This document shows, in pieces, positions 51,437 through 60,200 of a stretch of DNA of 64,000 bases. Source of the DNA: Candidatus Gastranaerophilales bacterium (GTDB lineage: Bacteria > Cyanobacteriota > Vampirovibrionia > Gastranaerophilales > Gastranaerophilaceae). Under the pieces are notes generated by a model. That model did no database searches and was not told where the DNA came from. It saw only the letters and a list, made by a program, of their open reading frames with translations. The position numbers and the translations under genes are program-made. How positions within the stretch are numbered: position 1 is the first letter of the stretch; every line of letters starts with the position of its first letter. The DNA is taken from contig CAKMWI010000004.1 in the NCBI GenBank assembly GCA_928722015.1, positions 124,001-188,000 on the forward strand. The letters run 5' to 3'.

Positions 51437-52690
51437 ATGAAAAAGTTCTTTGTTATTTTAATGATTTTAGTGTTTTCGCCAAGTATGGCTGTTGCATCTT
51501 ATATTGATAGACAGTTAAAAGAAGTAGTGAAAAATACCAGATATAATTCTGTTCAGAAATATAATAGAAGTTATCACCCATATAAAGAACCTGAATATAA
51601 AGTTGTTGAAAATTTGAAAGACCCAAAGCTTATCTCTCTTTCTTCGTTTAAACCTGTGGATGAACAATTATATAAGTCCAAATTAGCAAAAGATGAACAA
51701 GTTTATAAAAATAAAATTCAACCGATTTTAGCTAAAAATATGAATTCAATTAATGTTGAACCTGCTGCTGTTGATTTTTATAAAGTTTACAGAATATCTG
51801 AGCGTATCATAAGAGCTAATAATCTGGATTATGTAAATTGGCGTGTGGCAATTCGAAAATCAGAAGATGTTAATGCTTCCAGTTTTGATGGAAATTATAT
51901 TCGGATAAATACGGCCTTGTATGATTCATTATGCAATAGTGATGATGCTTTGGCGTTTGTTATTGCGCATGAGATGGCTCATCAAATTATGGGGCATAAT
52001 CAGAGGTTTGCCGAATTAGACAGAAGGATTGAAAAATTTGAGCGTTATATTAATAAACGAACTAATATTATTAATAGAAAGCTTGCTTATGAGGAGATAA
52101 AACGGATGGAATTTTCTTCTGATACAGAAGCTTTAATCCTTTTAACAAAAGCTGGTTTTTCTCCCGAAAGGGCTATGGAAGCTTTATACGCATTGGATAC
52201 TCTTCCTAATGTTCGTCAATTTTATATGACACATCCGTTAGCCAAAGAAAGAATTAAAAATGCTCAAGAAAATATTGCTATTGCTGATCCTAATTGGGAA
52301 AATATCGGTAGAGCAAATATATACAATAGTGAGGTTATTCCTTGTAAAAAATCTTCAGACAGAGTTTCTATAATTCTTAGTAAGACAAGTCAGACTAATA
52401 AGAAATTTTATGAACCTGAAAATATTGAACAACGACTTACTCGAATTGCTTATGTAAATTATATTCACGGTAACATGAAAGATGCTGCGAAGTATTTTGA
52501 AAAACTTGCAGATATAAAAAATGATTATGTATCATATTTATATTTATCGTATTCAAATGAATATTTATTTTTCGAAATGCAAGCGGAGAGGTATCTTAAA
52601 GATGCAAAAAATGCTATTTTAAAAGCTAGTGAGTTGAACCCTGATGATAATGATGTAAAAGCACAATTAATGAATTTACAAAATTTGTAA
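51437..52690 (+). CDS. Exported M48-family metallopeptidase with TPR tail
   Basis: 417 residues from ATG 51437; TAATAGGTGG precedes it and the signal peptide (MKKFFVILMILVFSPSMAVAS) then starts at residue 1. Zinc motif HEMAH at 178-182 in AFVIAHEMAHQIMGH, third ligand Glu225 in RMEFSSDTEAL, then HPLAKERI. The last 100 residues form TPR-like helices (DAAKYFEKLADIKNDYVSYLYLS). The closest known type is BepA/YfgC, a periplasmic protease-chaperone for outer-membrane protein assembly. CutA follows after 29 bases on the same strand. Confidence 0.88.
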   Translation: MKKFFVILMILVFSPSMAVASYIDRQLKEVVKNTRYNSVQKYNRSYHPYKEPEYKVVENLKDPKLISLSSFKPVDEQLYKSKLAKDEQVYKNKIQPILAKNMNSINVEPAAVDFYKVYRISERIIRANNLDYVNWRVAIRKSEDVNASSFDGNYIRINTALYDSLCNSDDALAFVIAHEMAHQIMGHNQRFAELDRRIEKFERYINKRTNIINRKLAYEEIKRMEFSSDTEALILLTKAGFSPERAMEALYALDTLPNVRQFYMTHPLAKERIKNAQENIAIADPNWENIGRANIYNSEVIPCKKSSDRVSIILSKTSQTNKKFYEPENIEQRLTRIAYVNYIHGNMKDAAKYFEKLADIKNDYVSYLYLSYSNEYLFFEMQAERYLKDAKNAILKASELNPDDNDVKAQLMNLQNL

Positions 52691-52719
52691 GATTTATAGC
52701 ATCAAGTTTAGGAGAATCT

Positions 52720-53037
52720 ATGACTGATTTTATTATTGTTTTATGTACTGTTAATACAATAAATAATGCAAAAAATATTGCACATACTCTTGTTGAAAAT
52801 AAATTGGCTGCATGTATTAATATTGTTCCACGTATAACATCTATTTATCAGTGGCAAGGCAAAGTTGTTGAAGATGATGAATGCCTTTTGATTATTAAAA
52901 CAAAATCTGTTCTATATGATAAATTAGAGGCCAAAATTAATAGTATTCATCCTTATGAAGTGGCGGAGATAATTAGTTGCAGTATTGATGATGGTTCTGC
53001 TGAATATTTGAAATGGTTGGGCAGTAATATTCTCTAG
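52720..53037 (+). CDS. cutA: CutA divalent-cation tolerance protein
   Basis: 105 residues, the full CutA length. The ferredoxin-like fold is recognisable: VLCTVNTINNAKNIAHTLVENKLAACINIVP, SIYQWQGKVVEDDECLLIIKTK and IHPYEVAEIIS, all highly conserved in the family. Trimeric CutA is linked to copper tolerance, although its role is unsettled. TTTAGGAG precedes the start. Likely co-transcribed with the M48 peptidase upstream. Confidence 0.95.
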   Translation: MTDFIIVLCTVNTINNAKNIAHTLVENKLAACINIVPRITSIYQWQGKVVEDDECLLIIKTKSVLYDKLEAKINSIHPYEVAEIISCSIDDGSAEYLKWLGSNIL

Positions 53038-53165
53038 CCTTATTTTCAGTAAAAATGTTCTTTGAAATTAGTATCCGATTCTAGGTATTCTAATATTATT
53101 AGTTGATGTAATTGTGCAGTCTTTTGTTTATATTTTTTATAATAGATTAAGGAATTGGAGAAGCT

Positions 53166-54203
53166 ATGTATAAGAAAATATTGGGAATATCTTTTATATT
53201 ATTATTTGGCTCGGTAGGATTTTGTTCAGAGTTATCTGATGCTAGTACACAATTGATAAAAGGTTTTCAGAATTTAGAATCCATTCAACAGCTAAATGTG
53301 ATTAATAGATTATCGGCAATAGCAGATAATGATGGAGTCGTTTTTTCACGAAATTGGCCCGGTGAATATTTTTCTAAGAAAGATGAATTATCATATATTT
53401 ATCTTGTGAAAAATGAAAAAAATGTTACAGATTTAATTAAGTTTGATTATCCTTTCGGTAAAGATAATTGTAGAACAAAAGATAATCCGGAATTTTGTAT
53501 ACCTAAAATTGAACCTAGTATGGAAAGTTATATTTATAATGAAAGATTGTTGGTCGAGAATACTCCGGATTTTGTATCCAAGCCTAAACAAAAGGAAGTT
53601 TTTGAAGTTTTATTAAAGGATAACAAATATTTCGACACAATGAAAGTAAAATCTATTGTTGAGAATAATGAACCTGAAATCTATAGAGAATGTGATTTTG
53701 AATATGGATTTTTAAAGAGTTGTAGAACTTATGATAAGGCTACAGACGAGATACTTTTCTCAGAAGAAATTGTTATGAAAGAGCAATTAAATGAATTAGA
53801 TAAAAATCCATTGGAAAAAGCATTAAAATATATTAAGTATGATGCAGACGGAAATAAGATTGAAGAATATGTGTTTTCTAATGCTAAGCACACGTTTTTT
53901 GATAATAAAGGTAACATAATTGCTTGTGAACAATTTAACGATTCAAAGTTTATGTATAGAAATAATAAATATCCTGATTTATATATCGATGTCGAATTTA
54001 AGAAAGATAATTTAGGACGTGTTGTTGAAGAATCTCATTATGATTCTAATCATAAATTAATGCGTAAGTATAGTGCTGATTATCAGGGTATGAATATAGC
54101 TAATATTCATGTTGAAGATTTATTAAATTTTGCAGCTTGGGATATCAAGCCAATTAATGTCGTAAATCCATTAAAAGAACAATTGTTTGCTATTCGCTAT
54201 TAA
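53166..54203 (+). CDS. Exported protein with YD/MORN-like strands
   Basis: 345 residues. A signal peptide at 1-19 (ending VGFCS) is followed by a helical stretch and then a long beta-rich half with repeated D-x-x-G-N turns (YDADGNKIEEYVF, FDNKGNIIACEQF, KDNLGRVVEESHYDSN). The repeats resemble the RHS/YD-type or antitoxin-like MORN strands found in periplasmic proteins. AAGGAATTGGAG precedes the start. Possibly related in style to the exported protein at 6497. Function unknown. Confidence 0.6.
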   Translation: MYKKILGISFILLFGSVGFCSELSDASTQLIKGFQNLESIQQLNVINRLSAIADNDGVVFSRNWPGEYFSKKDELSYIYLVKNEKNVTDLIKFDYPFGKDNCRTKDNPEFCIPKIEPSMESYIYNERLLVENTPDFVSKPKQKEVFEVLLKDNKYFDTMKVKSIVENNEPEIYRECDFEYGFLKSCRTYDKATDEILFSEEIVMKEQLNELDKNPLEKALKYIKYDADGNKIEEYVFSNAKHTFFDNKGNIIACEQFNDSKFMYRNNKYPDLYIDVEFKKDNLGRVVEESHYDSNHKLMRKYSADYQGMNIANIHVEDLLNFAAWDIKPINVVNPLKEQLFAIRY

Positions 54204-54269
54204 GTTGTGGTATAAATTAATTAGGCTTTATTATCTGATGTATAAATTACACTAATAAAGGTTTTAATT

Positions 54270-54977
54270 ATGGCTATATCATCTATAGATATGAATATTA
54301 CACCCAAGCATACTATGACGGGGTTTATGGCTAATCGTAAGGACATTACTTATGGTTATATAAACCTTGAGCGTAAGCAAAATGCTCCGATTTTAACGTC
54401 AAAAGATAAAATGGCAGCTGCTTTAGGAGCAATGTCTGGTGTTGCAATTTCTATGATACCTCTTATGAAGTCTCAGCGGATTAAAAATCCTTTGAATTTA
54501 AAATATTCTGTTCCTGAAATGTTGTTAATGGCTGCTGCAGGAAATATTGGTGGGGTGTTATTTAGTTCTATAGTTGACAGAGGATCTAATAGAATAAAAA
54601 AATGGAAGGAAGCTGCATTTCAGATGATGTTGACATCAGCACCTATGCTTTTGGTAGATGGTGCAGTAAAATTTTGTGAGAAAAGTAAAAAGTTCAATAA
54701 TAATTTTGTAAAAATATTGGCTTCCGGTATTGGTGTTGCTATTGGTTCAAGTTCTGCACTTGCCTTATCTAATAAACTTAGAAATGATAAAGATGCGAAA
54801 AAACCTAAAAGGGAATTAAAACCTATTGATATGATTGCAAATGTGGATGATCTTGCAGCGATTTTAGTGCTTGCAAAGATTCCGTTTGCTGATAAAATTC
54901 ATATTGAACGAGTATTGCCTCTGGTGTATTCTTTCTGTGGATATAGAGCTGGAACTGCGGATAAGCGCTCATCCTAG
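54270..54977 (+). CDS. Membrane protein with N-terminal GFMAN motif, unknown
   Basis: 235 residues. The N-terminus MAISSIDMNITPKHTMTGFM carries F-M-A at 19-21. Two glycine-rich hydrophobic hairpins (MAAALGAMSGVAISMIPL and VPEMLLMAAAGNIGGVLFS) and a third (ILASGIGVAIGSSSALALS) suggest three to four membrane segments with small-residue packing. The C-terminus repeats a soluble helix (DDLAAILVLAKIPF). Ends overlap by 4 bases with the convergent hydrolase. Function unknown. Confidence 0.55.
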   Translation: MAISSIDMNITPKHTMTGFMANRKDITYGYINLERKQNAPILTSKDKMAAALGAMSGVAISMIPLMKSQRIKNPLNLKYSVPEMLLMAAAGNIGGVLFSSIVDRGSNRIKKWKEAAFQMMLTSAPMLLVDGAVKFCEKSKKFNNNFVKILASGIGVAIGSSSALALSNKLRNDKDAKKPKRELKPIDMIANVDDLAAILVLAKIPFADKIHIERVLPLVYSFCGYRAGTADKRSS

Positions 54978-55696
54978 TTGTTGAACCAATCGGTGCAGAT
55001 ATTTATAAATTTTTCAGGATAATCTGTGTATAAGTCCTCTGCGTGTCGAGCTTTTTGAAATAGTATATATTTCTTTGTGCAAGTTGCATCTTGGTAGAGC
55101 TTTTTAGTGTGCCATGCGGCTACTGTCGGGTCTTTTTCTCCTGCAATGAATAATGTGGGTTGTTTAATTTTTGTAATTATTTCAACCGGTTTTATTTTTT
55201 TTAAAAATGGATTTCCTGGACGTATAGATATCCATCTGGAGGGTTCGAATTTTTGAAATAATGTTGGTATCCAGGCATCTGGCGAGTACATTTTATTTTC
55301 AATTTTAGTGAATTCAGTTGGGGGAGAAACTGCAATAATCTTGGCAATGTCGTTATTATGTGCGCCATATATAAGTACAAGTGCTGCACCAAGTGAAAAA
55401 CCCAAAAGATAGACATTTTGATACGAATATGATTTTGCATATTTTATAACTGATTTCAAATCATATTCTTCTTTTGCTGTAAATGTATAAAATCCACTAC
55501 TTTTACCATGTCCTCTAAAATCCATTGTTATAATATCATAATTTACGGCCAGTTCATTTGATATTTTTTGAAAGGGCTTAGAATCTTTTGTCATAAACCA
55601 GCCAGGACAGATTATAACTACGGAATTTTGTTGGTTTGTATAATGGTTTATTGCAATTTGTATTTTATCTTCGGTTTGAAGAAAAATTTGTTTCAT
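54974..55696 (-). CDS. Alpha/beta hydrolase
   Basis: 240 residues, no signal peptide. Nucleophile Ser101 in GFSLG, Asp189 in AGEKDPTV and His218 in ARHAEDLY make a complete triad; DFRGHGKSSG at 59-68 is the conserved strand-turn before it, and CPGWFM at 30-35 is the oxyanion region. Substrate cannot be told; relatives include lysophospholipase- and esterase-like enzymes. It begins 1 base after the stop of the exported protein at 55698, so the three minus-strand genes 57043-54974 probably form an operon. Confidence 0.88.
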   Translation of the reverse strand: MKQIFLQTEDKIQIAINHYTNQQNSVVIICPGWFMTKDSKPFQKISNELAVNYDIITMDFRGHGKSSGFYTFTAKEEYDLKSVIKYAKSYSYQNVYLLGFSLGAALVLIYGAHNNDIAKIIAVSPPTEFTKIENKMYSPDAWIPTLFQKFEPSRWISIRPGNPFLKKIKPVEIITKIKQPTLFIAGEKDPTVAAWHTKKLYQDATCTKKYILFQKARHAEDLYTDYPEKFINICTDWFNN

Positions 55697-55697
55697 T

Positions 55698-56345
55698 TTA
55701 TTTTTCTGTTTGCGGTTGGGTTAGGGCTGAAAATTGCTGAATAAGTTCGTCCAAGTTTGCGATTGTACAAGTTTTGCCGTTACTTAACATCTTTATCATT
55801 TTTTCTTCTTCCGTAGATAATTTTTGAGGTTCATTTTGGGAGTATTTATCCACAGGTGATTTTAGTAAATTATTTACTTCAACGATATTATTTTTTCTAT
55901 TTGCAATAACTCCATCAACAAGAATATTAAGTTCATCTTTAGTAAAGTTACATTGAATTTTTGGTTCGAATTGTGCAATTTTTTCATCAGGAATCTTAAC
56001 ATCAAATACCTCTCTGATATCTTTTCCTATTCCATCAATTCTCCCTGTTAAAAAGTAAGAGCATTTATTATCAACCCATCCGTTTACATCAAATTTTAAA
56101 TTTATTTTAAGTCCAAAAATATCAATATAGTCATTTATATGAATAGGCTCACAGTTTCTGAAATTATTAATATATCTTTCTGTTAGAAGATTGTATTTCG
56201 TTTCAAAACTGTTAAGTTGTTGTTCTTCAATAACTTTTACTTGTTTTTTTTGTTCTTTAATATTTCTTGGTTGTATTGCCCAAGTAATAGTAGGAGTTCC
56301 AAGAATAATTGCTGTTATTAGAATGAATGTTGTTAATTTTTTCAT
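55698..56345 (-). CDS. Exported four-cysteine protein, paralogue 1
   Basis: 215 residues with signal peptide 1-23 (ending TWAIQ). The mature domain has Cys in FRNCEPIHIND, GWVDNKCSYFLTG, KIQCNFTKDEL and GKTCTIANLDEL; the same four positions and flanking pattern occur in the next gene. Even spacing suggests two disulfides. The fold appears beta then helical (GWVDNKC, then KIAQFEPKIQCNFTKDELNILVD). Middle gene of the minus-strand operon. Not a recognised family. Confidence 0.65.
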   Translation of the reverse strand: MKKLTTFILITAIILGTPTITWAIQPRNIKEQKKQVKVIEEQQLNSFETKYNLLTERYINNFRNCEPIHINDYIDIFGLKINLKFDVNGWVDNKCSYFLTGRIDGIGKDIREVFDVKIPDEKIAQFEPKIQCNFTKDELNILVDGVIANRKNNIVEVNNLLKSPVDKYSQNEPQKLSTEEEKMIKMLSNGKTCTIANLDELIQQFSALTQPQTEK

Positions 56346-56380
56346 AATTCCCCCTGCTTCTATTCTTATTGAATTTTTAG

Positions 56381-57043
56381 TTAGTATAACATGAGATTTT
56401 GCATCATGTTATTCAAGTCACCTGTGTTGAGAATCCTGCAAGCTTGCTGATTAAGAACTACATCTAACAGTCTCATGTCAGAAGAAGAAAAACCATCAAA
56501 TGTTATGTTATTTGGATCTTTCAACATATTGTTTCTTGCTCCTCTGTTTCTTTCTTCTTCTTGTAGTATTGAATCACCAACATATGCCAGTTGTTCTCTT
56601 GTAAAATCGCATCTGATTTTTGGAGCAAAGGCTAGAATTGTTGCATCAGAGGCGTCTACTCCGTATAAATTTTTGAAAGAAGAGCTTGTTCCATTTGTTT
56701 TTGCAGTGAAGTTAAGTCTGCATTTATTGTTGACCCAGCCTTCTATTTTTACTTCGTATATAAAATTCATACCCAGATAATCAGATTTCATATTTTCAGT
56801 GTAGGGTTTACAGGTTTTTATGCTGGAAGAAAGCCTGTTTACAACAACGGGTTTAGATACGGATGCAGATGTCTTTTTGCGGTATGATTTCTGCGGATAT
56901 GTTTTTTGTTGCGGTTTAATTTGTTGTGTTTCCTGTTGAGTATTTATTTTTCTTTGAGTGGTAACAACTTGTGCAAAAACGTTGCCGCTTATAAATATAA
57001 TTGCCAATATTATAATTGGAAAGATAATATTTTTCTTTTTCAT
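56381..57043 (-). CDS. Exported four-cysteine protein, paralogue 2
   Basis: 220 residues. Signal peptide 1-24 (ending GNVFA), then a Gln/Lys/Thr-rich linker (QETQQIKPQQKTYPQKS). The domain matches its neighbour: KTCKPYTENM, GWVNNKCRLNFTAKTNG, KIRCDFTREQL and QQACRILNTGDL. So it arose by tandem duplication. Pairs of exported cysteine proteins can be periplasmic or outer-membrane accessory proteins, but nothing fixes the role. First gene of the operon with the hydrolase. Confidence 0.65.
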   Translation of the reverse strand: MKKKNIIFPIIILAIIFISGNVFAQVVTTQRKINTQQETQQIKPQQKTYPQKSYRKKTSASVSKPVVVNRLSSSIKTCKPYTENMKSDYLGMNFIYEVKIEGWVNNKCRLNFTAKTNGTSSSFKNLYGVDASDATILAFAPKIRCDFTREQLAYVGDSILQEEERNRGARNNMLKDPNNITFDGFSSSDMRLLDVVLNQQACRILNTGDLNNMMQNLMLY

Positions 57044-57152
57044 AATTTTACTTCCTCTTTTATATTATATATCTTTATTTAGATTTTCCTATAAACTATT
57101 TGAATGGTATTTTTTTTTAATTTATTGTATAATTCAGTAAAAGGGGAGTTTG

Positions 57153-57839
57153 ATGAATAAAACTGCAAATGATTTGTTAATGCTGGGTATAACCTTTTTA
57201 ATAATGGGATTACTCCTTATGTCTTATTCACTATCTACATATAAAGAAGTAAAAGTGCTTGGTGAAAAAATTGATTTTGAAGAGTTAGATAATAATGTGC
57301 AAATGTCTATGTCTGATAAATATTTTAAATATTTGTCAAATTCTGATTTTTTGAATCAAAAACTGAATAAAAATAAAAATCTATGGATAAAAAATGCATC
57401 TTGTGTTTATCTTGATTATGCACAACATAATGCTATTTCTTTATATCGATTGGCGTATAGCGGACTTCAGACGGAGGAGTCAAGAAAGAGTGTAGCTGCA
57501 GGAAATGTAAGAGCATTATATAATATGCTTGATAATTACAAAACTTGTCAACAAGCTTCTTCTTATAAAACAGAATTAAAAAATATTTTAGATGATATTC
57601 AAAAATCTGATATTTTATATTCGCATAGGGAAGATAGGATGGAGTCCTTTTTAAACGGATATGATCCTCATTCAGCTAAGGATCAATCTGCGGAAGCTGC
57701 AATTGCACAAGATTTATATCCACAGGAAAAAACTGAAAATACTAATCCTTCTGAAGGTGTTTCCTCAAATTATAACAATGATGAGCAAGTTTCTGACATA
57801 ATGATTGAAACTGACTCTAATTATTTGCGTCAAGAATAA
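57153..57839 (+). CDS. Single-pass membrane protein, unknown
   Basis: 228 residues from ATG 57153 (AAAGGGGAG upstream; a TTG 3 bases earlier is less likely). One helix at about 7-27 (LLMLGITFLIMGLLLMSYSL), then a soluble helical domain with NASCVYLDYAQHNAISLYRLAY and a hydrophilic acidic tail (AIAQDLYPQEKTENTNPSEG). Divergent from the cysteine-protein operon, with a -10-like TATAAT at 57128. Function unknown. Confidence 0.6.
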   Translation: MNKTANDLLMLGITFLIMGLLLMSYSLSTYKEVKVLGEKIDFEELDNNVQMSMSDKYFKYLSNSDFLNQKLNKNKNLWIKNASCVYLDYAQHNAISLYRLAYSGLQTEESRKSVAAGNVRALYNMLDNYKTCQQASSYKTELKNILDDIQKSDILYSHREDRMESFLNGYDPHSAKDQSAEAAIAQDLYPQEKTENTNPSEGVSSNYNNDEQVSDIMIETDSNYLRQE

Positions 57840-57852
57840 TATTATTATTGTA

Positions 57853-57951
57853 AATAATACACTAAAAGAGCTTAAATGTATAAAAAAAACCACTCACAAG
57901 TGAGTGGGTCGTTTTCTGCATCCTAATGGTCTCTTTTAGTGTTTATTATTT
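57853..57951 (+). other. Nested inverted repeat, possible structured RNA or miniature element
   Basis: Outer arms AATAATACACTAAAAGAG (57853-57870) and CTCTTTTAGTG plus TTTATTATT (57931-57950) pair over about 20 bp with one small bulge. Inside is a second perfect hairpin CCACTCAC-AA-GTGAGTGG (57890-57907) preceded by an A-run. It follows the stop of the preceding gene, so the inner stem could terminate it, but the outer arms suggest more than a terminator. Confidence 0.6.
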
Positions 57952-58275
57952 AGGAGTTTATATGTTTTTGGGGTTAATGAACTATTTATATTTAGTGTTT
58001 CGACTACACTTAAATCTTATGTAATTATTATTGCACAATAAAATTTATATGTCAATACGATGTCTTTATAAAATTTTCCCAATGGTGAAATCTCACTAAT
58101 AGTGTAGATTTTACACTTTACAAAACTTAATATTTGATTTTGCTTGCTATATTACTTATTATTTTTTAAGATGAATTTGTGTTAAGATTTGTAAAACGTA
58201 AAATTCATAAAATAGCAATTATTACGTATGTATATTCTTTATATATATAAGAGCAGAGTATAAAGGATAACTGTA
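57952..58275 (+). other. AT-rich leader or promoter tract before small-gene pair
   Basis: About 320 bases without a gene. It holds TCGACTACACTTAAATC and a later ATAGTGTAGATTTTACACTT with short inverted pairs (GTGTA/TACAC), and the likely promoter of the pair at 58276. AAAGGAT precedes that start. I see no further structure. Confidence 0.4.
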
Positions 58276-58623
58276 ATGGCTTCAGAAAACAGGGCAATAA
58301 ATGCTATAAATAATGTAGCTGCAACAAATGATAACGTTTATGTTTCAACTGATTTGGGCATTAAACCTACAAATGAAGAAACAAGGAATGTTATTAGTTC
58401 AACATTTGGAATAATTAAAAATAATTTAGAGGCATTTTGGTATTCTGTCGGACTTGATCCAAATGTCAATAATGCTTATGAAACTACAATGACTGATCCT
58501 AATCAATGTTTTGAAATTCAGGGCAAAAAATTTTATCAGCATCCGGGAGTTGGAAATTTGCATCCTTATAATGAAATGGGAAATCCATCCGGCGGGTGTT
58601 TTACAATGCACACGTTAGCTTAA
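58276..58623 (+). CDS. Small 115-residue protein, unknown
   Basis: Start ATG 58276 behind AAAGGATAACTG. No signal peptide. N-terminal two thirds are Asn/Ala/Thr rich (MASENRAINAINNVAATNDN); the C-terminal third contains YQHPGVGNLHPYNEMGNPSG then GCFTMHTLA with one Cys in the tail and one in DPNQCFEIQG. The next gene follows after 12 bases with its own AAGGAG site. Both are unrecognised and probably act together. Confidence 0.55.
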   Translation: MASENRAINAINNVAATNDNVYVSTDLGIKPTNEETRNVISSTFGIIKNNLEAFWYSVGLDPNVNNAYETTMTDPNQCFEIQGKKFYQHPGVGNLHPYNEMGNPSGGCFTMHTLA

Positions 58624-58635
58624 GGAGATTGATAA

Positions 58636-58893
58636 ATGCAGCAAATCGGTGGAATACAACTTAGCTCAAAGCCAGGAACAGATTTTAATACTCAATATTC
58701 TGTTTCTGATACCGGTTTGACTAATAATACAACATTAGCTAAGTCAACTCCGTTGTATAATTTATTGCAAGTAATGTTTCAAGGTAAACAAACTGATAAG
58801 TTAGGTGAATTTGCTAATAGTGATGTTTTTCAGCAAAATGGTTTAAGACCTAATATTGATAAAGGCGATCATAAGTTATTTACACAGGCTTGA
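58636..58893 (+). CDS. Small 85-residue protein, unknown
   Basis: Start behind AAGGAGATTGAT. Hydrophilic, Gln/Asn/Thr rich, with no signal peptide (QQIGGIQLSSKPGTDFNTQY) and a short helical stretch (TPLYNLLQVMFQGKQTDKLGEF). Second gene of a two-gene unit closed by a strong terminator. Unrecognised. Confidence 0.55.
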   Translation: MQQIGGIQLSSKPGTDFNTQYSVSDTGLTNNTTLAKSTPLYNLLQVMFQGKQTDKLGEFANSDVFQQNGLRPNIDKGDHKLFTQA

Positions 58894-58903
58894 TTAGTAA
58901 TTT

Positions 58904-58944
58904 AACAAAAAAGCGAAACAGAATTTTCTGTTTCGCTTTTTTGT
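58904..58944. terminator. Bidirectional terminator
   Basis: An 18-bp stem, AACAAAAAAGCGAAACAG with its complement across GAATTTT, between the small-gene pair (+) and the aminotransferase (-). Confidence 0.95.
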
Positions 58945-58960
58945 TTGTATGTTTGTATTA

Positions 58961-60085
58961 TTAAACAGTTGTTGCTGTTTTTGATTTTTCAATACAAGAA
59001 ATTAAAGTGCTAGCTACAGTTTCTTGTTCTTCTTTTGTTAGTTCAGGGAACATTGGCAGTGAGATAACAACTTCTGTATTTTTTTCAGTAATAGGTAATG
59101 AACCTTTTCCCATGCCAACGTAAGAATTAACTTTTTGTAAATGTAGAGGAATCGGATAATATAGCATAGCTCCAATTCCATTTTCTCCAAGCATTTTGTG
59201 AACTTCATCTCTATTAGGAATTTTAACTGTATATTGGTGATAAACACAATATGTATTGTCTAATTCTTTTGGAGTGACAATATCAGGGCATCCTGCAAAT
59301 AATTTATTATAGTATGCAGCATGTTCTCTTCTTTTTGTATTCCATTCATCAATATGTTTAGCTTTTACTCTTAATATAGCTGCTTGGATTTCATCAAGAC
59401 GGCTATTTACACCTAATTCATCATTGTGGTAACGAACCATTGAACCATGATTTCTAAGTGCAATTAATCTATCTCTCAATTTTTCATCATTTACTGTACA
59501 AAGTCCGCCATCACCCATTGTTCCAAGATTTTTTGTAGGATAGAAACTATAACAACCTATATCTCCAAATGTACCTACTTTTTGACCTTTGAAAGAAGAA
59601 CCGATTGCTTGACAACAGTCTTCAATAACTTTTAAGTTATGTTTCTTTGCAATTGACATAATTGCATCCATATCACAAGGTTGTCCATATAGATGAACAG
59701 GGATAATAGCTTTTGTTTTAGATGTAATTGCTGCTTCTATTTTAGAAGGATCAATATTATAAGTATCAGCATCAATATCAACGAATACTGGTTTTGCCCC
59801 AACAATACCTATAGCTTCTGCTGTAGCAACAAAGGTGAATGCCGTTGTAATAACCTCATCTCCTGCTCCTATATCTAAAGCTCTTAAGGCAATATGAAGA
59901 GCATCTGTTCCTGAATTCAGAGCAACTGTGTATTTACAACCAATATAAGAAGCTAATTCGCTTTCTAAAGCCTTAACATTAGGTCCTAAAATGTAGCATC
60001 CGGATCTCATAACTTCACATACAGCTTTTTCAGCCTCTTCGCCAATTTGTGCGTATTGACGTTTTGAATCAAAAATAGGAATCAT
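58961..60085 (-). CDS. DegT/DnrJ/EryC1-family sugar aminotransferase
   Basis: 374 residues from ATG 60085, behind AAAGGAGAATAAAA; an ATG 36 bases upstream has no such site. PLP lysine Lys185 in SFYPTKNLGTMGDGG; ALNSGTDALHIALRAL at 55-70 binds the cofactor phosphate; VIEDCCQAIG holds the Asp to the pyridine nitrogen. The family transfers an amino group to keto sugars of nucleotide-activated sugars for surface polysaccharides. Complete in length. Transcribed alone; no other sugar genes are next to it. Confidence 0.93.
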   Translation of the reverse strand: MIPIFDSKRQYAQIGEEAEKAVCEVMRSGCYILGPNVKALESELASYIGCKYTVALNSGTDALHIALRALDIGAGDEVITTAFTFVATAEAIGIVGAKPVFVDIDADTYNIDPSKIEAAITSKTKAIIPVHLYGQPCDMDAIMSIAKKHNLKVIEDCCQAIGSSFKGQKVGTFGDIGCYSFYPTKNLGTMGDGGLCTVNDEKLRDRLIALRNHGSMVRYHNDELGVNSRLDEIQAAILRVKAKHIDEWNTKRREHAAYYNKLFAGCPDIVTPKELDNTYCVYHQYTVKIPNRDEVHKMLGENGIGAMLYYPIPLHLQKVNSYVGMGKGSLPITEKNTEVVISLPMFPELTKEEQETVASTLISCIEKSKTATTV

Positions 60086-60200
60086 TTTTATTCTCCTTTT
60101 ACTTTCCTGACATTCAACCATGTATTTATTATATCATAGTATAAGGCATCTTAATATAAACTTTATATTAAGAACATTAAGTCAAATATTCGAGTATTGT

